Source: UBA9676 sp963730065 (GTDB lineage: Bacteria; Actinomycetota; Actinomycetes; Streptosporangiales; Streptosporangiaceae). From it: a stretch of DNA of 64,000 nt. A program made the translations under genes and the position numbers. Within the stretch, counting starts at the first letter, position 1, and every line of letters begins with the position of its first letter. Positions 27,641-35,903 of this stretch are shown here, one piece after another. Below the pieces are notes generated by a model. The model was not told the DNA's origin, did no database searches, and worked only from the letters and a program-made list of their open reading frames with translations. Location: the NCBI GenBank assembly GCA_963730065.1, contig CAVSQL010000014.1:831769-895768 (forward strand), read 5' to 3'.

Positions 27641-28402
27641 TCCCCCAACGGCGTGGGCGCCGCCGTCGGAGTGGACGATCTCGCCCGTGGTGGCCGGGAA
27701 CCAGTCGGACAGCAGCGCGACGCAGGCGCGCGCGGCCGGCCCGGGGTCGGTGATGTCCCACCCCAGCGGCGCCCGCTTGGGCCACGCCTCCTCGAAGTCG
27801 GCGAAGCCGGGGATGCTGCTGGCCGCCATGGTGCGGACCGGGCCGGACGCGACCAGGTTCACCCGGATCCCGCGCGGCCCCAGGTCACGCGCCAGGTAGC
27901 GAGCGCACGACTCGAGGCCGGCCTTGGCCACGCCCATCCAGTCGTAGGCGGGCCAGGCGACCGACGCGTCGAAGTCCAGGCCCACGATGGCACCCCCGCC
28001 GTCCATCAGCGGCAGCGCGGCCATGGCGAGCGCCTTGAGCGAGTAGGCCGACACCTGCACGGCGGTGGCCACGTCGGGCCACTCGGTGTTGAGGAAGTTG
28101 CCGCCGAGCGCGGCCTGCGGCGCGAACGCGATGGCGTGGACCACCCCGTCCAGCCGGTCGGCGTGGGCCGACACCCGCTCGGCCAGCGACGACAGGTGGC
28201 CCTGGTCGGTCACATCGAGTTCCAGCACCGGCGGCGGGCCGGGCAGCCGCCGTGCGATCCGCTCGACCAGGCTGAGCCGGCCGAACCCGGTCAGCACCAC
28301 GGTCGCGCCTTCGGCCTGCGCGAGCCGCGCCACGTGGAACGCGATCGAGGAGTCGGTGAGCACGCCGGTCACCAGGATCCGCTTGCCGTCCAGGATGCCC
28401 AT
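27638..28402 (-). CDS. fabI: enoyl-[acyl-carrier-protein] reductase (FabI/InhA type)
   Basis: 254 residues. It catalyses the NAD(P)H-dependent last step of fatty-acid elongation. The start MGILDGKRILVTGVLTDSSI is the FabI/InhA cofactor loop. The catalytic region has the Tyr-x6-Lys pair in YDWMGVAKAGLES, and the C-terminus has GEIVHSDGGAH. It follows fabG by 32 bases, the classic fabG-fabI (mabA-inhA) pair. The final codons abut an ABC-ATPase relic, so the 3' flank has been rearranged. It is essential and a target of isoniazid-like and triclosan-like inhibitors in relatives. Confidence 0.95.
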   Translation of the reverse strand: MGILDGKRILVTGVLTDSSIAFHVARLAQAEGATVVLTGFGRLSLVERIARRLPGPPPVLELDVTDQGHLSSLAERVSAHADRLDGVVHAIAFAPQAALGGNFLNTEWPDVATAVQVSAYSLKALAMAALPLMDGGGAIVGLDFDASVAWPAYDWMGVAKAGLESCARYLARDLGPRGIRVNLVASGPVRTMAASSIPGFADFEEAWPKRAPLGWDITDPGPAARACVALLSDWFPATTGEIVHSDGGAHAVGG

Positions 28403-28434
28403 CTGGAGTCCCTTCGAGATCGGTGCCGCGCCGG

Positions 28435-29139
28435 TCAGTGCCCCATGCCCAGGCCGCCATCGACCGGGATGACCGCGCCGGTGACATAGGCCGCGTCGTC
28501 TCCGGCCAGGAACGCGACCACGCCTGCGACCTCGTCCGCCGCGGCGAGCCGCCCCAGCGGGACCTGGGCCAGGATGGCGGCCTTGCGCTCGTCCGGCAGC
28601 GACGCGGTCATATCGGTGTCCACAAATCCCGGCGCGACCACGTTGCAGGTGATGTTGCGCGAGGCGAGTTCCCTGGCCAGCGACCGGGCCAGCCCGACCA
28701 GGCCGGACTTGGAGGCCGCGTAGTTGGCCTGGCCGGCCGAGCCGAGCAGCCCGACCACCGAGGACATGAAGATCAGCCGCCCGTGCCGCATCCGCATCAT
28801 CGGCCGCACCGCCCGCCGGGCCACCCGGTAGGCGCCGGTCAGGTTGGTGTCGAGCACCGACGTGAAGTCGTCCTCCCGCATCAGCGCGAGCAGCTGATCA
28901 TGGGTGATCCCGGCGTTGGCCACCACCACCTCGACCGGCCCCTGCTCCGCCTCGACCTTCGCGAAGGCATCCTCGACCGAGGCCGTGTCGCGCACGTCGC
29001 ACGCGACCGTGGCCAGCCCCGCGACCTTCTCCCCCGAACGCGACGTCACCGTGACCGTGTCGCCGCCGGCCGCCAGCCTGCGGGCGATCGCCAGCCCGAT
29101 GCCCCGGTTGCCGCCGGTCACAAGGGTCGATCGGCTCAT
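28435..29139 (-). CDS. fabG: 3-oxoacyl-[acyl-carrier-protein] reductase
   Basis: 234 residues of the short-chain dehydrogenase family. The NADPH site is TLVTGGNRGIGLAIARRLA. The catalytic Ser is in FMSSVVGLLGS and the Tyr/Lys in YAASKSGLVGLARS. NAG near residue 75 and the end VIPVDGGLGMGH are also typical. ATG 29139 is supported by GGAGG further upstream and by the family start. It is co-transcribed with fabI downstream, giving two consecutive reductive steps of fatty-acid synthesis. Divergent from tldD. Confidence 0.93.
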   Translation of the reverse strand: MSRSTLVTGGNRGIGLAIARRLAAGGDTVTVTSRSGEKVAGLATVACDVRDTASVEDAFAKVEAEQGPVEVVVANAGITHDQLLALMREDDFTSVLDTNLTGAYRVARRAVRPMMRMRHGRLIFMSSVVGLLGSAGQANYAASKSGLVGLARSLARELASRNITCNVVAPGFVDTDMTASLPDERKAAILAQVPLGRLAAADEVAGVVAFLAGDDAAYVTGAVIPVDGGLGMGH

Positions 29140-29277
29140 CTCCGCCGGTACCTCCGATGGTCGGGGCGCATGCACGGTCCTGCGCAGCGTACCTGGCCAA
29201 CAGGCCCGGGGCCGCCCTGCCCGTCCGGAAGTGCCGCGGCAGGCCCAGCGGCAGCGGCGTGGGATAAGTTGCCAGTC

Positions 29278-30831
29278 GTGGCTGATAACACCGCTGGCCG
29301 GGCTACGGGCAGCCGCAACGGCCGGGTCGACCCCGAGTTCACCGCCCACCCCCTGCACGAGCTGGCGGCCGCTGCCCTGCAGCGCGCCGCCGACCTCGGC
29401 GCACAGCATGCCGACTTCCGCGCCGAACGTACCCGGGGGCAGCAGATCGGCCTGTCCGACGGCAACCTGGTGACCCTGTTCGACGGCGATGACCTGGGGC
29501 TCGCGGTGCGGGTGGTCCTGGATGGCACCTGGGGGTTCGCCTCCGCGGTCAACCTGACCCAGGCCGCCGCCCTGCGTGCCGCCGAGGAAGCGGTCGAGGT
29601 GGCGAAGGTGGCGGCCGCGATCAACACTGAGCGCATCGAGCTCGCCGACGAGCCCGCTTACGGCGATGTCAGCTGGGTCTCCGCCTATGCGGTGGACCCG
29701 TTCGAGGTCGGTGTCACCGACAAGGTCGCCCTGCTCGCCGACTGGAGTTCCGGCCTGCTCGGCCAGGCCCGGATCAATCATGTGGACGCCTCGCTCTACC
29801 AGGTCCGGGAGTGCAAGTTCTACGCCGACGGGGCCACCACCGCGCTCCAGCAGCGGGTGCGGCTCCACCCGGTGGTGACCGCCATCGCGGTCGAGGAGGG
29901 CGGCCGGTTCGAGACCATGCGGACCCTGGCCCCCCCGGCCGGGCACGGGCTGGAGTACCTGGGAGGCAGTCTCTGGGCCGGCCCCATGGCCTGGGATTTC
30001 CCCGCCGAGCTGGCGCAGATGCCCGAGCTGCTGGCCGGGAAGCTGGCCGCCCCCAGCATCCGGGCCGGCCGTTACGACCTGGTCATCGACCCCAGCAACC
30101 TGTGGCTGACCATTCACGAGTCGATCGGCCACGCGACCGAGCTCGACCGGGCACTCGGCTATGAAGCCGCCTACGCGGGCACCTCGTTCGCGACCCTGGA
30201 CAAGTGCGGCAGCCTGCAGTACGGCTCGCCGCTGATGCACGTCACCGGCGACCGGACCGCCGAGCACGGCCTGGCCACCATCGGCTATGACGACGAGGGG
30301 GTCGCCACCCGCTCCTGGGACCTCATCGCCGGCGGGGTCCTCACCGGCTACCAGCTGGACCGGCGGATGGCCCGGATGCAGGGGTTCGGCCGTTCCAACG
30401 GCTGCGCGTTCGCCGACTCCCCCGCCCACATGCCGATACAGCGGATGGCGAACGTGTCGCTCCAGCCGGCCGAAGGCGGGCCGTCGGCCGAGGAGCTGAT
30501 CGCCGGGGTGGAGAACGGCATCTACATCCTCGGCGACAAGAGCTGGTCGATCGACATGCAGCGGTACAACTTCCAGTTCACCGGCCAGCGCTTCTACAAG
30601 ATCTCCCGCGGCCGGCTCGCCGGCCAGGTCCGTGACGTCGCCTACCAGGCGACCACCACGGACTTCTGGAACTCGATGGAAGCCGTCGGCGGCCCGCAGA
30701 CCTATGTGCTCGGCGGCGCGTTCAACTGCGGCAAGGGCCAGCCCGGCCAGGTCGCGCCGGTCAGCCACGGCTGCCCGGCGGTGCTGATGCGGGGAGTGCG
30801 GATCCTCAACACCGTGGAGGAGGGGGCATGA
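29278..30831 (+). CDS. tldD: metalloprotease TldD
   Basis: 517 residues. The zinc motif HESIGHATELDR (about residue 280) matches the TldD HExxxH. The conserved SNGCAFADSP and the C-terminal VSHGCPAVLMRGVRI segments are present. With TldE it forms a barrel-shaped peptidase that trims unfolded peptides and matures some ribosomal peptides in enterobacteria. GTG 29278 is chosen from homology; no strong ribosome site is seen. Its stop overlaps the tldE start (ATGA). No precursor-peptide gene was seen nearby, so a housekeeping role is likeliest. Confidence 0.94.
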   Translation: MADNTAGRATGSRNGRVDPEFTAHPLHELAAAALQRAADLGAQHADFRAERTRGQQIGLSDGNLVTLFDGDDLGLAVRVVLDGTWGFASAVNLTQAAALRAAEEAVEVAKVAAAINTERIELADEPAYGDVSWVSAYAVDPFEVGVTDKVALLADWSSGLLGQARINHVDASLYQVRECKFYADGATTALQQRVRLHPVVTAIAVEEGGRFETMRTLAPPAGHGLEYLGGSLWAGPMAWDFPAELAQMPELLAGKLAAPSIRAGRYDLVIDPSNLWLTIHESIGHATELDRALGYEAAYAGTSFATLDKCGSLQYGSPLMHVTGDRTAEHGLATIGYDDEGVATRSWDLIAGGVLTGYQLDRRMARMQGFGRSNGCAFADSPAHMPIQRMANVSLQPAEGGPSAEELIAGVENGIYILGDKSWSIDMQRYNFQFTGQRFYKISRGRLAGQVRDVAYQATTTDFWNSMEAVGGPQTYVLGGAFNCGKGQPGQVAPVSHGCPAVLMRGVRILNTVEEGA

Positions 30832-32261
30832 CCGCACCGGGCGTGGTCTCGCCACAGGAAACCGTGGAACGGGCGCTGGCGGCAGCCCGCGTCGGCGACT
30901 GCGTGGTGATCGCGGATGAGACCTCCTCAGCGAACCTGCGGTGGGCGGGGAACACGCTCACGACGAACGGCGTGTCCCGGTCCCGCCGGCTGACCGTCGT
31001 CGCGATCAGCCGGAACGGCCAGGACATACGCGCCGGCGTGGTATCGCGCGCCGGGGTCCGCGAGGAGCAGATCGAGGACGTCGTGCGCGCGGCCGAGAAG
31101 GCCGCGGCGGAGAGTTCACCGGCCGAGGACGGGCGGGACCTGCTGGCACCGGGCGACGCTGGTACCGGTACTCGTGCGGGCACCGGGGAGGCCGCCTGGG
31201 ATGAGCCGGTGACCGGCACCGAGATCGGCGTGTTCGGCCCGTTCTCGGCCGCCCTCGGCGCGGCGTTCGACGCGGCCGGGTCGGCGGGCCAGCGCTTGTA
31301 CGGGTTTGCCGAGCACTCGGTGACGAGCACGTTTCTCGGCACGTCCACCGGGCTGCGGCTGCGGCACGATCAGCCGGCCGGGACGGTGGACATCAACGCC
31401 AAGTCGGCCGACCTGGCCCGGTCGGCCTGGACCGGGCAGGGTACCCGCGACTTCACCGACGTCGATGTGGGTGCCCTCCACGGCGATCTCACCCGGCGGC
31501 TGGGATGGGCCGAGCGCCGGGTGGACCTGCCCGCCGGGCGGTACGAGACCGTGCTTCCCCCGGCCGCGGTCGCCGACCTGCTCATCTACCTGTACTGGTC
31601 GGCCGGGGCCAGGGACGCGCTGGATGGGCGGACCGTGTTCAGCAAGGCGGGGGGCGGGACCAGGGTCGGCGAACGGCTGTCCGGGCTGCCGATCACCCTG
31701 CGCAGCGACCCCACGCCCCCGGCGGCCCCCGGGCTGAGCTGCGCGCCGTTCGTGATCGCCCACGCGTCCACCCGGGAGTCGTCGGTGTTCGACAACGGGC
31801 TGGGGCTGCAGCCGACCGACTGGATCTCCGGCGGCGAGCTCGCGGCCCTCATCCAGACCCGGCATTCGGCCGGCCTGTCGGGGCTCGGGGTCACCCCGGC
31901 GATCGACAACCTCATGCTGGACGGGGGCGGCTCCGCTTCCCTCGATGACATGATCGCTGCCACCGGGCACGGCCTGCTCCTTACCTGCCTGTGGTACATC
32001 CGCGAGGTGGATCCGCAGACGCTGCTGCTCACCGGGCTCACCAGGGACGGGATCTACCTGGTGGAGAACGGTGAGGTCACCGCGGCGGTGAACAACTTCC
32101 GCTTCAATGAGAGCCCGGTGGGCATGCTGGCCAGGACGACCGAGGCGGGCGCCACGGGGCCAGCCCTGTCCCGCGAGTGGGGCGACTACTTCACCCGCAC
32201 GGCCATGCCGCCGCTCCGGGTGGATGGCTTCAACATGTCGTCGGTGAGCCAGGCCAGCTGA
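30828..32261 (+). CDS. tldE: TldE/PmbA-family metallopeptidase subunit
   Basis: 477 residues. It lacks the HExxxH motif, as TldE subunits do, and contributes part of the substrate channel. Recognisable segments include RWAGNTLTTNG near the N-terminus, FLGTSTGLRLRH, VFDNGLGLQPTDWISGG, and the C-terminal LTCLWYIREVDPQTLLLTGL. It overlaps tldD by four bases, so the two are made in equal amounts. A hairpin follows its stop. Confidence 0.93.
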   Translation: MTAPGVVSPQETVERALAAARVGDCVVIADETSSANLRWAGNTLTTNGVSRSRRLTVVAISRNGQDIRAGVVSRAGVREEQIEDVVRAAEKAAAESSPAEDGRDLLAPGDAGTGTRAGTGEAAWDEPVTGTEIGVFGPFSAALGAAFDAAGSAGQRLYGFAEHSVTSTFLGTSTGLRLRHDQPAGTVDINAKSADLARSAWTGQGTRDFTDVDVGALHGDLTRRLGWAERRVDLPAGRYETVLPPAAVADLLIYLYWSAGARDALDGRTVFSKAGGGTRVGERLSGLPITLRSDPTPPAAPGLSCAPFVIAHASTRESSVFDNGLGLQPTDWISGGELAALIQTRHSAGLSGLGVTPAIDNLMLDGGGSASLDDMIAATGHGLLLTCLWYIREVDPQTLLLTGLTRDGIYLVENGEVTAAVNNFRFNESPVGMLARTTEAGATGPALSREWGDYFTRTAMPPLRVDGFNMSSVSQAS

Positions 32262-32263
32262 CC

Positions 32264-32280
32264 GGCCCGGCGGCCGGGCC
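32264..32280. terminator. hairpin between convergent tldE and dodecin genes
   Basis: GGCCCGG (32264-32270) pairs with CCGGGCC (32274-32280) around the loop CGG, three bases after the tldE stop and ten before the convergent dodecin stop. It probably serves both genes. No T-tract follows. Confidence 0.5.
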
Positions 32281-32289
32281 CGCGGCCGC

Positions 32290-32502
32290 TCAGGTGTCCT
32301 CAAGCCGGAACCCGAGCTTGATCCCCACCTGGTAGTGGGCGACCCGGCCGTCCTCGATCTGGCCCCGGATCTGGGTGACCTCGAACCAGTCCAGGTGCCG
32401 CAGGGTCTGCGCCGCCCGGTGCAGGCCGTTGCGGATCGCGGGCTCGACGCCCTCGGCCGAGGTGCCGACGATCTCTGTCACGCGGTACGTGCGGTCGGTC
32501 AT
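32290..32502 (-). CDS. dodecin, flavin-binding storage protein
   Basis: 70 residues, the usual dodecin length. TYRVTEIVGTSAEGVEPAIR and WFEVTQIRGQIEDG are the conserved strands; the Trp and Gln stack against and hold flavin in the twelve-subunit shell. It stores or protects FMN or riboflavin and may hold CoA. GGAGGG lies just before the ATG. Its flavin role fits the many FMN and F420 enzymes in the window, but no operon links them. Confidence 0.93.
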   Translation of the reverse strand: MTDRTYRVTEIVGTSAEGVEPAIRNGLHRAAQTLRHLDWFEVTQIRGQIEDGRVAHYQVGIKLGFRLEDT

Positions 32503-32582
32503 GATCCCTCCGTTGCAGTCTTCCGCTCACCATCCGCGGGACCCGTACCATGGGAAGAGCCGCGCCCCGCCTAGGGCATGCC

Positions 32583-32744
32583 CCTGTAGATCTTCGGCCT
32601 GCTGCGCGTCCACCGGAGGGCGTTCCGCGGCGTTGTCGTCGTCGCCGATAGCTCCGCTATCGGCTCCTCCTCCGCCTTGCGGCCCCCCACCCGCCTCCCC
32701 ATCCCCCTTCATGACGGCCGCTCGCGACGGCCAGGATCTACAGG
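32583..32744. repeat. nested inverted-repeat element in gene-free DNA
   Basis: The 278-base gap between dodecin and the FMN oxidase carries outer arms CCTGTAGATC (32583-32592) and GATCTACAGG (32735-32744). Between them is a perfect hairpin, GCCGATAGC-TCC-GCTATCGGC, at 32644-32664, flanked by pyrimidine-rich DNA. No protein-like frame was seen. It looks like a small dispersed element or structured RNA; which one cannot be told from a single copy. Confidence 0.45.
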
Positions 32745-32780
32745 ACACGCCTTATCGATGATCATGGCATCGTTACCGAT

Positions 32781-33845
32781 ATGGTTCCCGATATCGCGCA
32801 GTTGGAGCGGCGCGCGAGGGCGCGGCTCTCCCCCGAGATCTATGACTTCTACGCGGGGGGCTCGGGGCACGAGTTGACGCTGCGGGCCAACGTGAAGGCC
32901 TGGCGGCACCTCTGGCTGATGCCCCGGGTGCTGCGCGACGTGTCCAGTGTGGACACCAGCCTCTCCCTGTGGGGCGCGGTGCTGCGGACCCCGGTCGCGG
33001 TCGCCCCGACCGCGTTCCACCGCCTGGCCCATCCCGAGGGCGAACTAGCGACCGCGGCTGCCGCCGCCCAGGCGGGCGCCCTGTTCGTCCTGTCCACCCG
33101 GTGCAGCTGCCGGATCGAGGACGTCGGCGCCACCGTGGCGGAGTCCGGGGGGACCTGGTGGTTCCAGGTCTACGTGATGCGTGATCGTGAGCTCACCGCC
33201 GCACTGGTGCGGCGCGCGGCCGCGGCGGGCGCGGCGGCGCTGGTCCTGACCGCGGACGCGCCGGTGATCGGCCGCAAGCGGCGCCACCGGGGTGAGGGAG
33301 TGGTCACGCTGGAGGAGTTCTCCGCCAATACCGGGCCGCTGGCCGACCCCGGGGTGGCAGAGCAGGCGATGGATGTCACGTTCGCCGACATCGGGTGGCT
33401 GGCCGGCCTGGGCGGCGGCATTCCGGTGCTGGTCAAGGGCGTGCTCCGGGCGGATGACGCCCGGGCCTGCGTGGCCGCTGGCGCCGCCGGCGTGATCGTC
33501 TCCAACCACGGCGGCCGCCAGCTTGACCGGGCCATGCCGACCGCGCTCGCGCTGGCCCCGGTGGCCGCTGCCCTGCGGGATGAGCAAACGCCCGCCGGGC
33601 GGCCGGCGGTGTTCGTGGACGGCGGCGTGCGCACCGCGGAAGACGTGCTGGCCGCGGTCGCGGCCGGCGCGGGGGCCGTGTTCCTTGGGCGGCCCGTGCT
33701 GTGGGCCCTGGCCTGCGGCGGTGCCCCCGCCGTGCAGGACCTGCTGACCAGCCTGACCGGTGGCCTCGCGCACGCGATGGCACTGGCGGGAGCGGCCACG
33801 CTGGCCGACGTCCCCGGCCTGGCCTGTCCGCCAGACATGCCCTGA
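32781..33845 (+). CDS. FMN-dependent alpha-hydroxy-acid oxidase/dehydrogenase
   Basis: 354 residues of the lactate/glycolate/mandelate oxidase family. YDFYAGGSGHE near residue 20 carries the active-site Tyr. LTADAPVIGRKRR and the catalytic SNHGGRQLDRA (His and Arg that bind and deprotonate the substrate) follow. VFVDGGVRTAEDV and AVFLGRPVLWAL bind the FMN phosphate. No membrane segment is seen, so a soluble oxidase is more likely than the membrane LldD type. No ribosome site precedes ATG 32781. The acid it oxidises is not known. Confidence 0.9.
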   Translation: MVPDIAQLERRARARLSPEIYDFYAGGSGHELTLRANVKAWRHLWLMPRVLRDVSSVDTSLSLWGAVLRTPVAVAPTAFHRLAHPEGELATAAAAAQAGALFVLSTRCSCRIEDVGATVAESGGTWWFQVYVMRDRELTAALVRRAAAAGAAALVLTADAPVIGRKRRHRGEGVVTLEEFSANTGPLADPGVAEQAMDVTFADIGWLAGLGGGIPVLVKGVLRADDARACVAAGAAGVIVSNHGGRQLDRAMPTALALAPVAAALRDEQTPAGRPAVFVDGGVRTAEDVLAAVAAGAGAVFLGRPVLWALACGGAPAVQDLLTSLTGGLAHAMALAGAATLADVPGLACPPDMP

Positions 33846-33917
33846 ACCCGCCTGGGCCATGTCCCGGACCGGCCGGGGGTGACGCGGCTTGACGGGCCGG
33901 CATAGCTTGAAGTGGTG

Positions 33918-34292
33918 ATGGTCATGCGCAGGCGCCGCACCAGCGCGCATCTGGTCACCGAGGCGCAGCGGTCGAAGTCAGCGGACATCTCCTACCGCGA
34001 GCGCCGGTACCTGATCATGATGGGGATCCGGGTGGTGTGCTTCGTGCTCGCCGTGATCGTGTTCGCGAACGGCGGAGGCTGGCTGACGGCCATCCCCGCG
34101 GTCGGTGCTATCGCGATCCCGTATTTCGCAGTCGTGTTCGCAAACGGCGGCCGCGAGCCCACCAGCACCAGAGGTTTCCGTGCATACGAACCGAACTTGC
34201 CGACGCATTACGATCCGCCAGCCGACGATTCCGCCGACGGCAGCGCGGGCGGTCACGGGCCACCGGACCGCCGTTACGACGACGGCAGTTAG
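33918..34292 (+). CDS. DUF3099 domain-containing membrane protein
   Basis: About 124 residues. HLVTEAQRSKSADISYRERR and then two membrane helices (about residues 33-52 and 56-75) form DUF3099, with the conserved YFAVVFANGGRE at the end. A polar, Gly/Asp-rich tail follows. ATG 33918 or the preceding GTG may be the start. The family is widespread in actinomycetes and uncharacterised. Confidence 0.85.
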   Translation: MVMRRRRTSAHLVTEAQRSKSADISYRERRYLIMMGIRVVCFVLAVIVFANGGGWLTAIPAVGAIAIPYFAVVFANGGREPTSTRGFRAYEPNLPTHYDPPADDSADGSAGGHGPPDRRYDDGS

Positions 34293-34394
34293 TCCCGGAT
34301 CCGCCGCCAGCCGGCGCCCGGTGGACGGGACTCCCCCGGCGTGGACAGTGCCCGGCCGCGGTTAGAAAAACAGCGCCCGGCGCGGTATCCGGTC

Positions 34395-34424
34395 TTGACG
34401 CACAAGGGGGGGTTTCGGTGTAAC
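34395..34424 (+). promoter_or_regulatory. predicted promoter of the C-loop small RNA
   Basis: A -35-like TTGACG (34395-34400) and a -10-like TGTAAC (34419-34424) are separated by 18 bases. The spacer contains a run of seven G. The predicted start of transcription, about 34430-34433, coincides with the first base of the triple-hairpin RNA, which supports both calls. Confidence 0.6.
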
Positions 34425-34432
34425 ATGCACTT

Positions 34433-34540
34433 GGTGCTCTGGTCCCCCGTCGGAGCACCTGCCGGCGTTCCGGGCCCCCGTCGGAACGCCGATGAATGCG
34501 ACGCCGGGTGGTTTGCCCCCGTAGCCACCCGGCGTCGCCC
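34433..34540 (+). ncRNA. 6C-like small RNA with three C-loop hairpins
   Basis: Three consecutive perfect stems each present the loop core CCCCCGU. Stem 1 is GGTGCTC/GAGCACC (34433-34459, core 34444-34450). Stem 2 is GGCGTTCCG/CGGAACGCC (34464-34490, core 34475-34481). Stem 3 is 14 bp, including GACGCCGGGTGG/CCACCCGGCGTC (34498-34538, core 34516-34522), and is followed by CCCTATCTT, so it may double as terminator. The actinobacterial 6C RNA family is defined by hairpins with cytosine-run loops and acts on G-rich mRNA sites. Five C per loop and three stems differ from its usual description. No coding frame fits. It is free-standing, with a convergent gene downstream. Confidence 0.72.
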
Positions 34541-34823
34541 TATCTTCGCGACATTTGTCGGTTTCGCCGTGCCTTGCGGTATTTCCCTGGGGGTGTCCCC
34601 CGCCCTCTGCCCAGCCCATCTCCGCGGCCGGCCCCTCCGGCCGCTCCGCCTCGCTCCCGAGGCCCTGGCCCCCTTGTCCCCGCCTCCAAGGCCCCTGCCG
34701 TCCCCCCCGTCCCCACCTGTGGCGCAGCGTATCGGCCGGGTCACGGCCCGCCTCGCCAACCGGATGACATACGCAGCCGGGAAGCGGCCCAGCCGTGCCC
34801 CGCCACCTTCCCCCGGGCGCCAC

Positions 34824-34850
34824 GCCGCAACTTGCTTTGCAAGTTGCGGC
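34824..34850. repeat. 12-bp perfect hairpin in the gap before the ABC-2 permease gene
   Basis: GCCGCAACTTGC (34824-34835), loop TTT, then GCAAGTTGCGGC (34839-34850). It lies in the 34541-34963 stretch, where no protein-like frame was seen. Most of that stretch is C-rich (34590-34720), and its 3' end (34920-35000) is the most AT-rich DNA of the window. It could be a barrier for transcripts from either side. Confidence 0.5.
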
Positions 34851-34963
34851 AACAGGCGCGCACTACCGCCGTGGCCATTTCCGGACAGCAAACACGTGTG
34901 TTCGGTAGGGCCGAACCTGCCGGCCTTGTTTCATAGCGAGAAGCGATATTAACTATTTCTTAG

Positions 34964-35001
34964 TTATTACCGAGAGTCGCTATTATTACCGAGAGTCGCT
35001 A
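34964..35001. repeat. 19-bp perfect tandem duplication ending at a stop codon
   Basis: Bases 34964-34982 are repeated exactly at 34983-35001; the unit includes ATTACCGAGAGTCGC. The last three bases of the second copy (CTA) are the TAG stop of the ABC-2 permease gene, so the duplication created a spare copy of the 3' end with a second stop. A small hairpin, AACTA/TAGTT, lies just outside at 34951-34965. Confidence 0.7.
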
Positions 35002-35901
35002 CTCGGGCTTGCTGAATGTGACAATGGCCACACCCATCATGACCAGCCCCATGACCGCCACGATCCCCAGTGACAGCCCGATCGGCACCACCCAGCCGGC
35101 CCAGGTGACGCCCGGCGACAAAGCCTGCTGGGCGTACACCGGGAGGTCCAGGTGGCTGAGCACCGCGTGCCGCATCGGCCCCACCACGTAGGTGAGCGGG
35201 TCGAGACGGGTCAGGATGCTGAGCCAGCCCGGCAGCCCGGTCAGCGGGTAGAGCGCACCGGACAGGAAGAACAGCGGGAACACGAGCATCTGGGTCAGGG
35301 CCATGAAGGCCTGGAACTGGGTGATCCGGGCCGCCATCATCACGCCGAACGCGGTCAGCGTAAACGCGAGCAGCAGCAGCTCGCCCACCAGGATGATCAT
35401 CAGGACCGGGTTGTAGGGCACGTCGGCCAGCGGGGCGAGAGCCAGCATGATGATGCCCTGGAAGGTGGCGATGGTCGCGCCGCCCAGGATCTTGCCGACG
35501 ACAATGGCCGACCTGCTCACCGGCGCGACCAGCATCTCCCGCAGGAACCCGAACTCCCGGTCCCAGACGATCGAGGCCGCCGAGAAGATGGCGGTGAACA
35601 TGACCGACATGGCCAGCACGCCGGGGTAGATGAAGGCCTTGAAGCTGACACCCGGCGGCATGCTGCCCTTGGCGAGGGACGACAGGCCGGTCCCGAGCAC
35701 GAGCAGGAACAGCAGCGGCTGGATCAGCGAGGTGACCGCCCGCAGCCGGTCCCGGCGGAACCTGATCAGCTCCCGCCGCCACACGATGCTGACGGCACGC
35801 AGGTCTGACCGGAGGGTGTGCTCGGGAACCGCTACCCTGATCTGCCCGGCCAGGGCCGCCTCGTCCTCGGCCCGCCGCGCCGGGGTGGTCTGGGTGGCCA
35901 T
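34999..35901 (-). CDS. ABC-2 type exporter permease (DrrB-like)
   Basis: 300 residues. A 40-residue cytoplasmic start containing IVWRRELIRFRRDRLRAV precedes six membrane helices. The conserved ABC-2 segment is FLSGALYPLTGLPGWL, followed by RLDPLTYVVGPMRHAV. It forms the channel of a drug or lipid exporter with the ATPase encoded two bases upstream. GGGGAGG before ATG 35901 supports the start. Its stop lies inside a 19-bp tandem repeat. The exported compound is unknown. Confidence 0.92.
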   Translation of the reverse strand: MATQTTPARRAEDEAALAGQIRVAVPEHTLRSDLRAVSIVWRRELIRFRRDRLRAVTSLIQPLLFLLVLGTGLSSLAKGSMPPGVSFKAFIYPGVLAMSVMFTAIFSAASIVWDREFGFLREMLVAPVSRSAIVVGKILGGATIATFQGIIMLALAPLADVPYNPVLMIILVGELLLLAFTLTAFGVMMAARITQFQAFMALTQMLVFPLFFLSGALYPLTGLPGWLSILTRLDPLTYVVGPMRHAVLSHLDLPVYAQQALSPGVTWAGWVVPIGLSLGIVAVMGLVMMGVAIVTFSKPE

Positions 35902-35903
35902 GC

